64,000 nt of DNA from Siccirubricoccus deserti (GCF_014283215.1 NZ_JACOMF010000005.1:124001-188000); one strand, 5' to 3'. Counted from the stretch's first letter, positions 1 through 6,660 are shown. Translations and numbers: made by a program. Notes: a model not told the origin generated them from the letters alone.

Positions 1-274
1 AGCCGTCCGGCCGGGCTCGGGCGACCACCTCGGCGCCGATGCTGCCGCCGGCGCCGGCGCGGTTCTCGATCACCACCGTCTGGCCGAGCAGCTCGCTCAG
101 CCGCGGTACCAGCGGGCGGATCGCGAGGTCGGAGGTGCCGCCCGGCGGGTAGGGCACGACCATCGTCAGCGGCCGGCCCTGGTCCTGCTGCGCGCGGGCA
201 AGGCGTGGGGCGGCGAGCGCCGGCACGGCCGCCAGGGCCAGCAGCCCGCGGCGCCCGGGGTATTGGTGGGCCAT
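1..274 (-). CDS. TTT family (Bug/TctC-like) tricarboxylate-type substrate-binding receptor, 3' end outside window
   Basis: Only the first 91 codons are visible; the gene runs off the left edge. The product starts with an Arg-rich n-region and a hydrophobic stretch ending in ARAQQ, a secretion signal, followed by the family hallmark VVPYPPGGTSDLAIR and then VVIENRAGAGGSIGAE, which in this family line the carboxylate-binding pocket. The start at 274 is fixed by AGGGAGGA five bases upstream. The family delivers small organic acids to TctAB permeases in the periplasm; no permease gene is in the window, so the substrate cannot be inferred. Two more members lie at 55969-58084. Confidence 0.88.
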   Translation of the reverse strand, partial: MAHQYPGRRGLLALAAVPALAAPRLARAQQDQGRPLTMVVPYPPGGTSDLAIRPLVPRLSELLGQTVVIENRAGAGGSIGAEVVARARPDG

Positions 275-313
275 GGAGTCCTCCCTGTGTTCTTGCTTAT
301 GGCGTGGAGTTTA

Positions 314-349
314 GAGCGGTTCCGTTCGCCTTGGCTCACGGAACTGCTC
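314..349. repeat. inverted repeat, 12-base arms
   Basis: The arms GAGCGGTTCCGT (314-325) and ACGGAACTGCTC (338-349) are reverse complements at 11 of 12 positions around a 12-base loop. It lies upstream of the receptor gene and far downstream of nsrR. It may be a terminator-like or dispersed element; no T-run follows. Confidence 0.5.
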
Positions 350-472
350 CAGTCGTCTTGTTTGGACGAGCAAATTACTCCGATCCGGTAATTCAGCCAG
401 CTCGGAGTCTGCCCTGGCAGACTGCGGAGAAGCGCGGACAACGCTCGTGCCCGCCGCCTCCTCGTCGGGGCC

Positions 473-538
473 GGGCTTGACCCGGTCATCCGTTAGTAAG
501 CGGCTTCTGCCGAACATATGGATGCGCCGGTCAAGCCC
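473..538. repeat. imperfect inverted repeat, dispersed-element-like
   Basis: GGGCTTGACCCGG at 473-485 pairs with CCGGTCAAGCCC at 527-538, with one extra base in the first arm, and CATCC near 487 pairs with GGATG near 520, so the element can fold into a long stem. It begins about 100 bases past the nsrR stop. Extragenic repeats with GGTCAAGCCC arms are common in alphaproteobacteria, so a REP-like element is the likeliest reading. Confidence 0.4.
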
Positions 539-639
539 GCGCATGGCGGAAATGGGCGCGCATCGCCATTCTTCCGCAGCCTGCCAGCGCGAACGGACGT
601 CCCGGCGGCACAGCCATTCTGCAGGCGAGGGAGGTCGGT

Positions 640-1071
640 TCACGCGGCGATCCCGAGCAATTCGCGCAGCGCCGGCGCGGGCTGCGCCAGCTCGGCGATG
701 GTGGTCGCGTCCAGCACCGCGAGGAAGGCCTCGCGCGCCTGGTGCAGCGTCTGCTTGAGCCGGCAGGCCGGCAGGATGGCACAGTCGGCGCCGGCGAAGC
801 AGGGGACCAGAGCCATGTCCGGCTCGACCCGCCGCACCACCTCGCCGGCGGTGATCTCCGCCGCCGGCCGTCCCAGGCTCAGCCCGCCGCCGCGGCCGCG
901 CAGGGTGGTCACGTAGCCGGCCTGCCCGAGGAGATGCGCCACCTTCATCAGATGGTTCTCCGAGATGCGGTAGGCCGCAGCCACCTCGGCGATGGTGGCG
1001 CGACCGTCCGGCCGCAGCGCGAGGTGGATCAGCATGCGGAGGGAGAAGTCGGTCAGGGCGGTGAGGCGCAT
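640..1071 (-). CDS. nsrR: Rrf2 family nitric-oxide-sensing repressor NsrR
   Basis: The 143-residue product has the Rrf2 layout: MRLTALTDFSLRMLIHLAL at the N terminus, a winged helix around residues 26-68 (RISENHLMKVAHLL, then the RGRGGGLSLGR wing), and three cysteines at about 91, 97 and 103 spaced C-x5-C-x5-C. That spacing matches the cluster ligands of NsrR proteins, whose [4Fe-4S] cluster is destroyed by NO, relieving repression. The start at 1071 gives the canonical N terminus; an in-frame ATG at 1086 would add five residues. A perfect NsrR-like palindrome lies 48 bases upstream and faces a truncated hemoglobin gene on the other strand, which supports NsrR over IscR or RirA. Confidence 0.85.
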   Translation of the reverse strand: MRLTALTDFSLRMLIHLALRPDGRATIAEVAAAYRISENHLMKVAHLLGQAGYVTTLRGRGGGLSLGRPAAEITAGEVVRRVEPDMALVPCFAGADCAILPACRLKQTLHQAREAFLAVLDATTIAELAQPAPALRELLGIAA

Positions 1072-1077
1072 GGCCAA

Positions 1078-1096
1078 AAGATGCATGGTAAATCTT
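1078..1096. promoter_or_regulatory. nsrR: possible second, degenerate NsrR half-site
   Basis: AAGATGCA at 1078-1085 is a good NsrR half-site, and ATCTT at 1092-1096 restores a weak dyad (AAGAT...ATCTT). It sits just upstream of the nsrR start codon, where bound protein would block nsrR expression. The second half is poor, so this is tentative. Confidence 0.3.
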
Positions 1097-1123
1097 GCTT
1101 TACAAGCCTCGGCCTTATAAGAT
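1095..1123 (+). promoter_or_regulatory. candidate sigma70-type promoter for the microprotein/hemoglobin genes
   Basis: TTGCTT (1095-1100) and TAAGAT (1118-1123) are separated by 17 bases. Transcription would start near 1130, inside the NsrR palindrome, leaving a leader of about 20 bases before the GTG at 1153. The -10 element overlaps the operator, as expected for direct repression. Assigned by eye. Confidence 0.4.
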
Positions 1124-1141
1124 GTATGATGTTTACATCTT
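1119..1141. promoter_or_regulatory. NsrR operator, 23-bp palindrome
   Basis: The half-sites AAGATGTA (1119-1126) and TACATCTT (1134-1141) are perfect reverse complements around a 7-base spacer. This matches the proteobacterial NsrR consensus of AAGATGYA half-sites. It lies between divergently transcribed nsrR and the microprotein/truncated hemoglobin pair, so it can control both sides. Confidence 0.75.
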
Positions 1142-1152
1142 AACGGGCGCCC

Positions 1153-1305
1153 GTGAGTCCGCTCCAGCTGTTCCTCCTGCCCGGCAACCTGCTCAGCGAT
1201 GCGCTGCACATCGCCGATCCCGACAGCCGCACCATGTTGCGCATCCTGGTGAACATGCTGGTGTGGAACCTGGTGGCGGTGCTCGCCGTGCTGCCCTTCA
1301 TCTGA
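1153..1305 (+). CDS. 50-residue membrane microprotein, first gene after the NsrR operator
   Basis: A GTG-started frame of 50 codons begins 12 bases after the NsrR palindrome. It encodes a short N-terminal part (MSPLQLFLLPGNLL, then DALHIADPDSR) and one hydrophobic C-terminal segment of about 20 residues (ILVNMLVWNLVAVLAVLPFI) ending at the stop. A single-pass inner-membrane peptide is predicted. Nineteen bases separate it from the hemoglobin gene, so the two are probably co-transcribed under NsrR. No strong Shine-Dalgarno precedes the GTG. I do not recognise the family; a role with the hemoglobin in NO handling is inferred only from position. Confidence 0.6.
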   Translation: MSPLQLFLLPGNLLSDALHIADPDSRTMLRILVNMLVWNLVAVLAVLPFI

Positions 1306-1324
1306 CGCGCCAAGGCCCGAGTTC

Positions 1325-1720
1325 ATGACCGACATCACCGAAGCGGAGATCGCCCTGCTGGTGGAGCGCTTCTACGGCCGCGTCCGCGCCCACCCGTCGC
1401 TCGGCCCGGTCTTCCACGCCGCCATCGGCGAGTCGGAAGCCGCCTGGGACCGGCACCTCGCCAGGCTGCGGCAATTCTGGTCGTCGGTGATGCTGCGCAG
1501 CGGCGCCTATCACGGCGACCCCTACAGCGTGCACCTGCGGCTGCCCGGGCTGACGCCGGCGCTCTTCGCCGATTGGCTCGCGCTGTTCGACACGACCTGC
1601 ACCGAGCTCTTCCCGGAACCGCTCGCAGCGGCATTCCAGGAACGTGCGCAGCGCATCGCCCGCAGCCTGCAAATGGGGCTGTTCGATCGCCTGCCCCCGG
1701 TACGGACTGCGGCCGGCTGA
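1325..1720 (+). CDS. group III truncated hemoglobin
   Basis: The 131-residue product matches group III truncated hemoglobins through FYGRVRAHPSLGPVF near the N terminus, WDRHLARLRQFWSSVML, then YHGDPYSVHLRLPGLTPALFADWLALF, which carries the proximal-histidine helix. Length is usual for the group. These soluble cytoplasmic heme proteins bind O2 and NO; several are induced by nitrosative stress. The gene follows an NsrR operator and a microprotein, so derepression by NO and a role in NO detoxification or sensing are the natural inferences. No reductase gene is adjacent. Confidence 0.87.
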   Translation: MTDITEAEIALLVERFYGRVRAHPSLGPVFHAAIGESEAAWDRHLARLRQFWSSVMLRSGAYHGDPYSVHLRLPGLTPALFADWLALFDTTCTELFPEPLAAAFQERAQRIARSLQMGLFDRLPPVRTAAG

Positions 1721-2153
1721 TGCGGCCATGCGGCGGGCAGCATGGCGGCAGGGCCCGATAACCCGGCGACAGGACAGCGCTGCAGCGCACCGCGTCGCGC
1801 CATGGCACGATGCCGTGACTTGCCGAAGCCTGCCAAGGATGCGATCCCTACGGTACGATGTTGATCCTTGTGACATTCCACCGTCGCCTCGCTCACGCGG
1901 GCAGTCTGATCACGGGCGTCTAGCCCCGGGTCGGGGTGGTGCGCGTCCGGCGCCTGCCTGAACCCGGGGGATACTCCATCGGAGAATCCTGTTCCGTCGT
2001 AGCCGCACGCCGCGCAGGCGGGCGGCACCGCGCCTCCGCCATCACACCCCTGATGCTGCCGCCCGACTGCCAGGCACCTATCGGGCACCCATTTCATTTT
2101 TGGGCCGTGTTGCCGGATGCCTGGACCGCAGGCGCCGGGACCGGTTTCTAAGG
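1721..2153. other. intergenic region, 433 bases, nothing assigned
   Basis: The stretch between the hemoglobin and the Rnk-like gene has short open frames on both strands but none with a recognisable domain, secretion signal or good ribosome site. No clear terminator hairpin or tRNA-like structure was found. Confidence 0.5.
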
Positions 2154-3098
2154 ATGCTTCGCACCGTGTCCATCACCGATCCACACACCGAACTTCCGCG
2201 CGATCTGCCGGCCCCGTCGGACGTCCTGCCGGCGCCGGACCCGGACGCCGTGCCGGTGCTGGGGCCGCGTGACTATTCGCGGCTGAAGGCGCTGGCCCAC
2301 AGCGCGCCGCGGTCCGGTACCCTGGGCGAAGGGGCGCTGGCCGAGTGGCTGAGCCGCTGCCGCGTGGTGCCACAGGACGATCTGTCGCCCGCGGTGGCGG
2401 TGCTGGGCGCCCGGGTGACCTTCGCCGCCGAGGGCGAGGCCTGGCAGTCCCGCATCCTGGTCCTGCCGGAGGAGCATGCCGCCGACGACCGCACCCTGTC
2501 GGTGCTGACGCCGCAGGGCATGGCGCTGCTCGGCGCCGAGGCCGGACAATGGGTCGAGGCGACCGGGCCGGACGGGCGGGCGCAGGCCCTGCGCCTGCTG
2601 CTGGTCGATCAGCACCCGGCGGCCGTTTTCAGCACTGAGCAAAGGAACGCACCGATGACCGATGGAAGGGAGGCGGCCCTGCGCCCGCCATTGCTGATGT
2701 CCGATGAGGGCTATGCGCATCTGGTCGCACTGGCCGAGGTCAGCCAGCGGAAGAACCCGCTGGTCGCCCGCCTGCTGCTGGAGGAGGCCGACCGTGCCGA
2801 GCTGGTGCCGGAGGGTGAACTGCCCGCCGCCGTCGTCACCCTCGGCTCGCAGGTCGAGTTCAGCGATTCCGCGACCGGCGCGACCCGCCAGGTGCAGCTG
2901 GTGCTGCCGGGCGGCGCCGACCTGGCCGAGGGCCGCATCTCGGTGCTCTCCCTGGTCGGGGCCGGGCTGATCGGGCTGTCGGCGGGCCAGGCGATCGACT
3001 GGCCGACCCAGGATGGCCGGCTGCGCCGCCTGTCAGTGCTGCAGGTGCAGCCGCCGCCGGATGTGGACGGCCGCAAGGCCGGCGCGCTCGTCAGCTGA
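2154..3098 (+). CDS. tandem Rnk-like / GreA-GreB C-terminal domain protein (duplicated, fused)
   Basis: The product of 314 residues contains two copies of a domain resembling Rnk and the C-terminal FKBP-like domain of GreA/GreB. Copy one runs about residues 35-150 (DYSRLKALAHSAP, then AVLGARVTFAAEGE, ILVLPEEH, LSVLTPQGMALLGAEAGQ); copy two about 178-300 (GYAHLVALAEVSQ, VVTLGSQVEFSDS, LVLPGGAD, ISVLSLVGAGLIGLSAGQ). Related proteins bind RNA polymerase near the secondary channel. No GreA coiled-coil tip is seen, so transcript cleavage is unlikely. AAGG abuts the ATG at 2154, so a GTG at 2166 is an alternative start. A strong internal ribosome site precedes copy two. Confidence 0.72.
   Translation: MLRTVSITDPHTELPRDLPAPSDVLPAPDPDAVPVLGPRDYSRLKALAHSAPRSGTLGEGALAEWLSRCRVVPQDDLSPAVAVLGARVTFAAEGEAWQSRILVLPEEHAADDRTLSVLTPQGMALLGAEAGQWVEATGPDGRAQALRLLLVDQHPAAVFSTEQRNAPMTDGREAALRPPLLMSDEGYAHLVALAEVSQRKNPLVARLLLEEADRAELVPEGELPAAVVTLGSQVEFSDSATGATRQVQLVLPGGADLAEGRISVLSLVGAGLIGLSAGQAIDWPTQDGRLRRLSVLQVQPPPDVDGRKAGALVS
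2641..2657 (+). promoter_or_regulatory. internal ribosome-binding site and start codon inside the duplicated Rnk-like gene
   Basis: AAAGGA at 2641-2646 sits 8 bases before an in-frame ATG at 2655, exactly between the two domains. Initiation here would give a 147-residue single-domain protein beginning MTDGREAALRPPLLMSDE. It looks like a retained start site of a formerly separate gene. Confidence 0.5.
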
Positions 3099-3375
3099 GC
3101 GCGGCTTCGCGCTGCGACGGCCCGCTCCGGAGCAACCTCATCCCGGGCGTCGACGCCCGGGATGAGTGATGAGCCTGCTTCCTGGCTGCTATGTCCTTGT
3201 GGGCAAATCGCTCCATTCAGCCTGGCCGGCTGAAAGGAGTTCACTCTGGATCAGATCGCTGGAAGGCCGCAGCTATAGCAATCTCCGGTCAGGCGGAGTC
3301 GCCCAATCGGAGCAATTTGCCCGCTCGAACAAAAGGCCAGGGTGGTTACCGTAAGCCGGGGCGAGTGAAACCACC
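3099..3375. other. intergenic region, 277 bases, between convergent genes
   Basis: It contains the perfect palindrome at 3137-3166, a 30-base stretch at 3306-3335 resembling 357-384, and a terminator-like hairpin at 3339-3377. No gene is credible here. Confidence 0.55.
3137..3166. repeat. 30-bp perfect palindrome
   Basis: The arm CTCATCCCGGGCG (3137-3149) is followed by TCGA and then its exact reverse complement, so all 30 bases are self-complementary. It lies 39 bases after the Rnk-like gene and could serve as its terminator stem, although no T-run follows. Confidence 0.6.
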
Positions 3376-3377
3376 CT
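3339..3377 (-). terminator. intrinsic-terminator-like hairpin for the xdhC operon
   Basis: AGGGTGGTT (3339-3347) and AACCACCCT (3369-3377) are perfect complements. Read on the minus strand, the stem starts at the stop codon of the PAS gene and is followed by CCTTTTGTT, a T-rich tract, as in a factor-independent terminator. The loop of 21 bases is long. Confidence 0.5.
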
Positions 3378-3837
3378 AGCCGGTCGCCGGCTGGGGCTTC
3401 AGCGCGGCCAGTTCTCGCCGGAGCTGCCGCAGCTCCTCGAAGCGGCGGGACACGTCGCGCAGGATGGCGATCATCCCCTCCATCCTGCCATCCGCCCCGC
3501 GCAGCGGCACGATGGTGAACTCCAGCGAGATCCGGCTGCCGTCGCGGCGCAGCCCAGGCACCGCGAGGATGTCGCCAAGGCCATAGCGACTCTCCCCGGT
3601 CTGCATCACCTGATGGTAGCCCGTCCAGTGCCGGGTGCGCTGCGGCTCCGGGATGATGAGGTCGAGGGATTGGCCGAGGGCCTCGGCGGCGGTGAAGCCG
3701 AACAGCCGCTCGGCGCCCGGGTTCCAGAAGCGGATCAGGCCGCCGGGGTCGGCCTCGATGATGGCCTCGGCGGGCGTCGCCAGCACCGCGCGGCCGAGCC
3801 GGTCGAGCGCCGCTTCCGGCAAGGAGGGGGTGTTCAT
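3376..3837 (-). CDS. single PAS-domain protein
   Basis: The 153-residue product is essentially one PAS domain (about residues 15-135): EAIIEADPGGLIRFWNPGAERLFGFTAAEALG, then a PAC-like end, LEFTIVPLRGADGRMEGMIAILRDVSRRF. No kinase, cyclase or DNA-binding output domain is present, so it must act through a partner or as a small sensor. Its ATG overlaps the upstream cyclo-ligase stop by four bases (ATGA), indicating translational coupling; it is the last gene of the xdhC operon. A short C-terminal helix (residues 137-150) may dimerise. The ligand cannot be read from sequence. Confidence 0.8.
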   Translation of the reverse strand: MNTPSLPEAALDRLGRAVLATPAEAIIEADPGGLIRFWNPGAERLFGFTAAEALGQSLDLIIPEPQRTRHWTGYHQVMQTGESRYGLGDILAVPGLRRDGSRISLEFTIVPLRGADGRMEGMIAILRDVSRRFEELRQLRRELAALKPQPATG

Positions 3838-4793
3838 CGGCGCGGCCTCGCGCTGGCGCGGATCACGCGTTGCTCGGTCACGATCATGTCCATGGGGATG
3901 TCATGCGGTTGCGGCTGGATCGTCTCCAGCCGGGCCAGCTCATGGCCGACGCCGATCGCCAGCGGCCGCTCCGGCCAGACGGCCAGGGTGCGGTCGTAAT
4001 AGCCGCCGCCATAGCCGAGCCGGTAGCCCTGCTCGTCGAAGCCGAGCAGCGGCACCACCAGCGCCGCCGGCAGCGCCGGCCCGCCCTCGGCCGGCGCGGG
4101 GATGTTCCAGGCACCGGGCGCCATCCGGATGCCGGGCCACCATTCCCGGAAGACCAGCGGCTGCGCCTTGGCCACCACCACTGGCAGCGCCAGCCGCACC
4201 CCCTGCCGGTGCAGCGCATGCATCAGCGGGCGTGGGTCGTACTCGCCCTTGAACGGCCAGTAGAAGCCGATGGGTCCGGCGCCGGCAGCCGGCAGCCAGG
4301 GGCCGAGCCGCGCGGTGATGGCGGCGTCCAGCCCCTCCCGTGCCTCACGCGGAATGGCGAGGCGGTTTGCGAGCAGCGCCTCCCGCTGCGCCTTGCGCCA
4401 GCGGCGTATCGCATCCCAGCCGGAAGCCCGGCTTTCCAGCAAATCAGGCAAGGCTTGCAGTTCATCCCGCAGCGCATGGTCGTACAGCCGCGGCAGGGCG
4501 TCCCGCAGCCGGCGCGCGAGGGCGGCGGGCGCGACGTCCAGCGGTCCGGCCTCGGCGGGCCCAGCCGGCAGCGCGGCAAGATGCCGCCGCAGCATGTCCC
4601 GCTGGCTATCAGGCCAAGGCACAGCGAGCAGCGCCCTGAGCAGCGCCGCAACCTCCTCCTGCCGCAGATAGCCGAGGTAGCCGGGATCCAGCTCGTGCAG
4701 GAAGCAGGGCGGCGAGCTGCACGCGACGGTCGCGTTGGGATCCTCCTCCGGCGTGGCGATCATCGGCCGCGCCTTCGCTTCAGCCCCGTTCAT
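3834..4793 (-). CDS. 5-formyltetrahydrofolate cyclo-ligase domain with a helical N-terminal extension
   Basis: The C-terminal 200 residues are a 5-formyl-THF cyclo-ligase (MTHFS) domain: WDAIRRWRKAQREALLANR at its start, IGFYWPFKGEYDPRPLM, and the ATP-binding signature LGYGGGYYDRTLA, ending with MIVTEQRVI. The enzyme converts 5-formyl-THF to 5,10-methenyl-THF using ATP. The product has 319 residues, about 120 more than the usual 180-200. The extra N-terminal part carries SSPPCFLHELDPGYLGYL and predicted helices, and resembles the small DUF6306-type domain, though I am unsure of the number. The gene overlaps xdhC upstream and the PAS gene downstream by ATGA. Confidence 0.82.
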   Translation of the reverse strand: MNGAEAKARPMIATPEEDPNATVACSSPPCFLHELDPGYLGYLRQEEVAALLRALLAVPWPDSQRDMLRRHLAALPAGPAEAGPLDVAPAALARRLRDALPRLYDHALRDELQALPDLLESRASGWDAIRRWRKAQREALLANRLAIPREAREGLDAAITARLGPWLPAAGAGPIGFYWPFKGEYDPRPLMHALHRQGVRLALPVVVAKAQPLVFREWWPGIRMAPGAWNIPAPAEGGPALPAALVVPLLGFDEQGYRLGYGGGYYDRTLAVWPERPLAIGVGHELARLETIQPQPHDIPMDMIVTEQRVIRASARPRR

Positions 4794-5626
4794 CCCGCGC
4801 CTCCCCCGGCCTCGGCCGGCGCCTTGGCCGCTGCGCCAGTGTCGCGCAGCAGCCGGCCGCTGCCGCCGCGCCGCAGCATGGTGATCTCGGCCAGCACCGA
4901 GAGCGCGATCTCCTCCGGCGTCCGCGCGCCGAGGTCGAGCCCGGCCGGCGCCCGCAGCCGCGCCAGCTCCGCCGCGGTGAAGCCCTCGCCGCGCAGGAAA
5001 TCCCGTATCAGCCCGGCCCGCTTGCGGCTGGCGATGATCGCCACATAGCCGGCGGGGGAGCGCAGCGCGCGCACCGAGGAAATGTGGTCGCCGCGGTGCT
5101 GGGTGGCAATGATCACGGCATCGCCGGCAGCGGGGTCGAGCCGCGCGTAATCATCGTCATCGCCGATCAACTCGGCGGCGTCTGGATAGGCGGCGGGGTC
5201 GGGGGCGGGGGTGTCGTCGACGATCACCCGGAAACCGAGGGCCGCGCCGAAGCGGCACAGCGCCTCGGTGATCCGGCCATGGCCGAGCAGCCAGAGCGCC
5301 GGCGGCGGCAGCACCGGCTCGACGAAAACCCGCATGCTGCCGCCGCAGGGCATGCCGGTGCCCAGCACCTCGTCGTCCAGGTCGAGCGCAATGAGGCGTG
5401 GCACGCCATCGGCCAGGCATTCCGCCGCGGTCTGGCGGACCGCCGATTCGGCGCAGCCGCCGCCGACCCAGCCGGCCAGCACCTCGGCCTTGGCATTGAG
5501 CAGCGCCTTGTCGCCCGGATGGGCGGAGGTGGAGCCGGTGGCCTCGACCACCGTGGCGGTGGCATGGGGTTCCCGCCGCAGCCGCAGGGCCTGCATGAGT
5601 TCGGGCAGATCGGTGCCGCCACGCAT
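4790..5626 (-). CDS. xdhC: XdhC/CoxI family molybdenum hydroxylase maturation protein
   Basis: The 278-residue product has both XdhC/CoxI parts: an N-terminal domain with VVEATGSTSAHPGDKALL, AGWVGGGCAESAVR and MPCGGSMRVFVEP, and a C-terminal Rossmann-like domain beginning LWLLGHGRITEALCRFGAALGFRVIVDD. The family helps sulfurate molybdenum cofactor and insert it into xanthine-dehydrogenase-type enzymes. No hydroxylase subunit gene lies in the window, so the client must be elsewhere. It is the first gene of a three-gene operon with a cyclo-ligase fusion and a PAS protein. A 17-bp motif shared with the nearby LysR promoter lies about 110-126 bases upstream. Confidence 0.85.
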   Translation of the reverse strand: MRGGTDLPELMQALRLRREPHATATVVEATGSTSAHPGDKALLNAKAEVLAGWVGGGCAESAVRQTAAECLADGVPRLIALDLDDEVLGTGMPCGGSMRVFVEPVLPPPALWLLGHGRITEALCRFGAALGFRVIVDDTPAPDPAAYPDAAELIGDDDDYARLDPAAGDAVIIATQHRGDHISSVRALRSPAGYVAIIASRKRAGLIRDFLRGEGFTAAELARLRAPAGLDLGARTPEEIALSVLAEITMLRRGGSGRLLRDTGAAAKAPAEAGGGAG

Positions 5627-5735
5627 ATGTCCTGTCCTGCTCCCGCTGGCCGACCGGCTTGGTCCGGTGTTTCAAAGCCGGGTCACGCCTTCCGGCCATC
5701 TGCTCAAGGGGAGGCTGGCCTCGGGCACCGGGTCG

Positions 5736-5752
5736 GACAAACGAAATTTATT
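5736..5752 (+). promoter_or_regulatory. 17-bp motif, copy 1, upstream of the xdhC operon
   Basis: GACAAACGAAATTTATT occurs here and again, with one mismatch, on the opposite strand at 6662-6678 beside the lysR start. AT-rich sequence is rare in this region, which makes chance less likely. It is a candidate operator for the LysR protein encoded between the two copies. Confidence 0.5.
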
Positions 5753-5758
5753 GGTGGT

Positions 5759-6616
5759 TCACTGCGGAATTTCTGCTGGATCGGTCTCCTCCAGCCGCGC
5801 CACCTGTCGCAGCCCGCTGAGCGCATCGCGGATCAGCGGGCCGCCACTCTCGCTGAACACCGCATAGGCCGGGTAGGGGTATTCCGGCGCCTCGGCGACG
5901 CGCTGCAGCCGGCCATTGGCCAGGTGCGACCGGACCGCGCCATGACGGAAATATCCCGCCCCGCCGGCCGCGAGGATGTAGTCGAGGCCGAGCGGCCCGA
6001 GGTCCACCACCAGCGCCGGGTCGCCCTGGCAGGTGGCGGCCTTGGCATGTTGCAGCGCGACGTCCGGCCCCCATTCCACCTGGACGTAGTCACCGCCCTC
6101 GGCACAAGGCGTCCGTACCATGACGAGCCTTTCCTCGGCCAGCAGCTCCACCCGGAGGCCGGCGCGGTAGCGGGGGGCGTAGACAACGCCGATGTCGACG
6201 ATGCCCTCGGCGACCTGCTCCACCAGCAGCTCCGGCACTCCGACATGCGCCCGCAGCGCCACATCCGGCGCCGAGCGACGCATCCACAGCAGCCAGCGCA
6301 GCAGCAGCGGGTCCCAGAGGCTCAGCTCGCAGCCGATCGCCAGCACCGCCCGCTTGCCCTCCGGCACCGCGACCTGGTGGCGGGCGCGTTCCCAGAGCTG
6401 CACCAGGGCCGGCGCATGCCGCAGGAATTGCTCCCCCGCCGGGGTCAGTGAGGCCCCGGCCTTGCTGCGGATGAAGAGCGGCCGGCGGAGCTGATCCTCC
6501 AGCGTGCGGACCCGGGCGCTGACCGTGGTCTGGCTCACATGCAGCCGCTCCGCGGCGCGGATGAAGCTGCCGGCGGAGACGATGGCGAGGAAGGTACGGG
6601 CCAGTTCGATGTCCAC
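5759..6616 (-). CDS. LysR family transcriptional regulator
   Basis: The 285-residue product has a winged helix-turn-helix at residues 1-60 (ELARTFLAIVSAGSFIRAAERLHVSQTTVSARVRTLEDQL) and a periplasmic-binding-protein-like effector domain from about residue 90. The GTG start at 6616 is supported by GAGGAGG 5 bases upstream and by the family-typical N terminus; longer in-frame starts lack both. It lies between the xdhC operon (same strand, downstream) and a CBS-domain gene (divergent). Copies of a 17-bp motif flank it, so autoregulation and control of xdhC are plausible. Confidence 0.88.
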   Translation of the reverse strand: MDIELARTFLAIVSAGSFIRAAERLHVSQTTVSARVRTLEDQLRRPLFIRSKAGASLTPAGEQFLRHAPALVQLWERARHQVAVPEGKRAVLAIGCELSLWDPLLLRWLLWMRRSAPDVALRAHVGVPELLVEQVAEGIVDIGVVYAPRYRAGLRVELLAEERLVMVRTPCAEGGDYVQVEWGPDVALQHAKAATCQGDPALVVDLGPLGLDYILAAGGAGYFRHGAVRSHLANGRLQRVAEAPEYPYPAYAVFSESGGPLIRDALSGLRQVARLEETDPAEIPQ

Positions 6617-6660
6617 GGAACCTCCTCTCGGGTGGATACGGAAAAGCCGCATTGAAGCGT

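Larger units (their letters stand above)
275..639. other. intergenic region, 365 bases, with inverted repeats
   Basis: No credible gene is seen between the receptor start and the end of nsrR. It holds an inverted repeat at 314-349, a longer imperfect one at 473-538, and a 28-base stretch at 357-384 that resembles 3306-3335. The open frames here have no recognisable domain. Confidence 0.6.
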
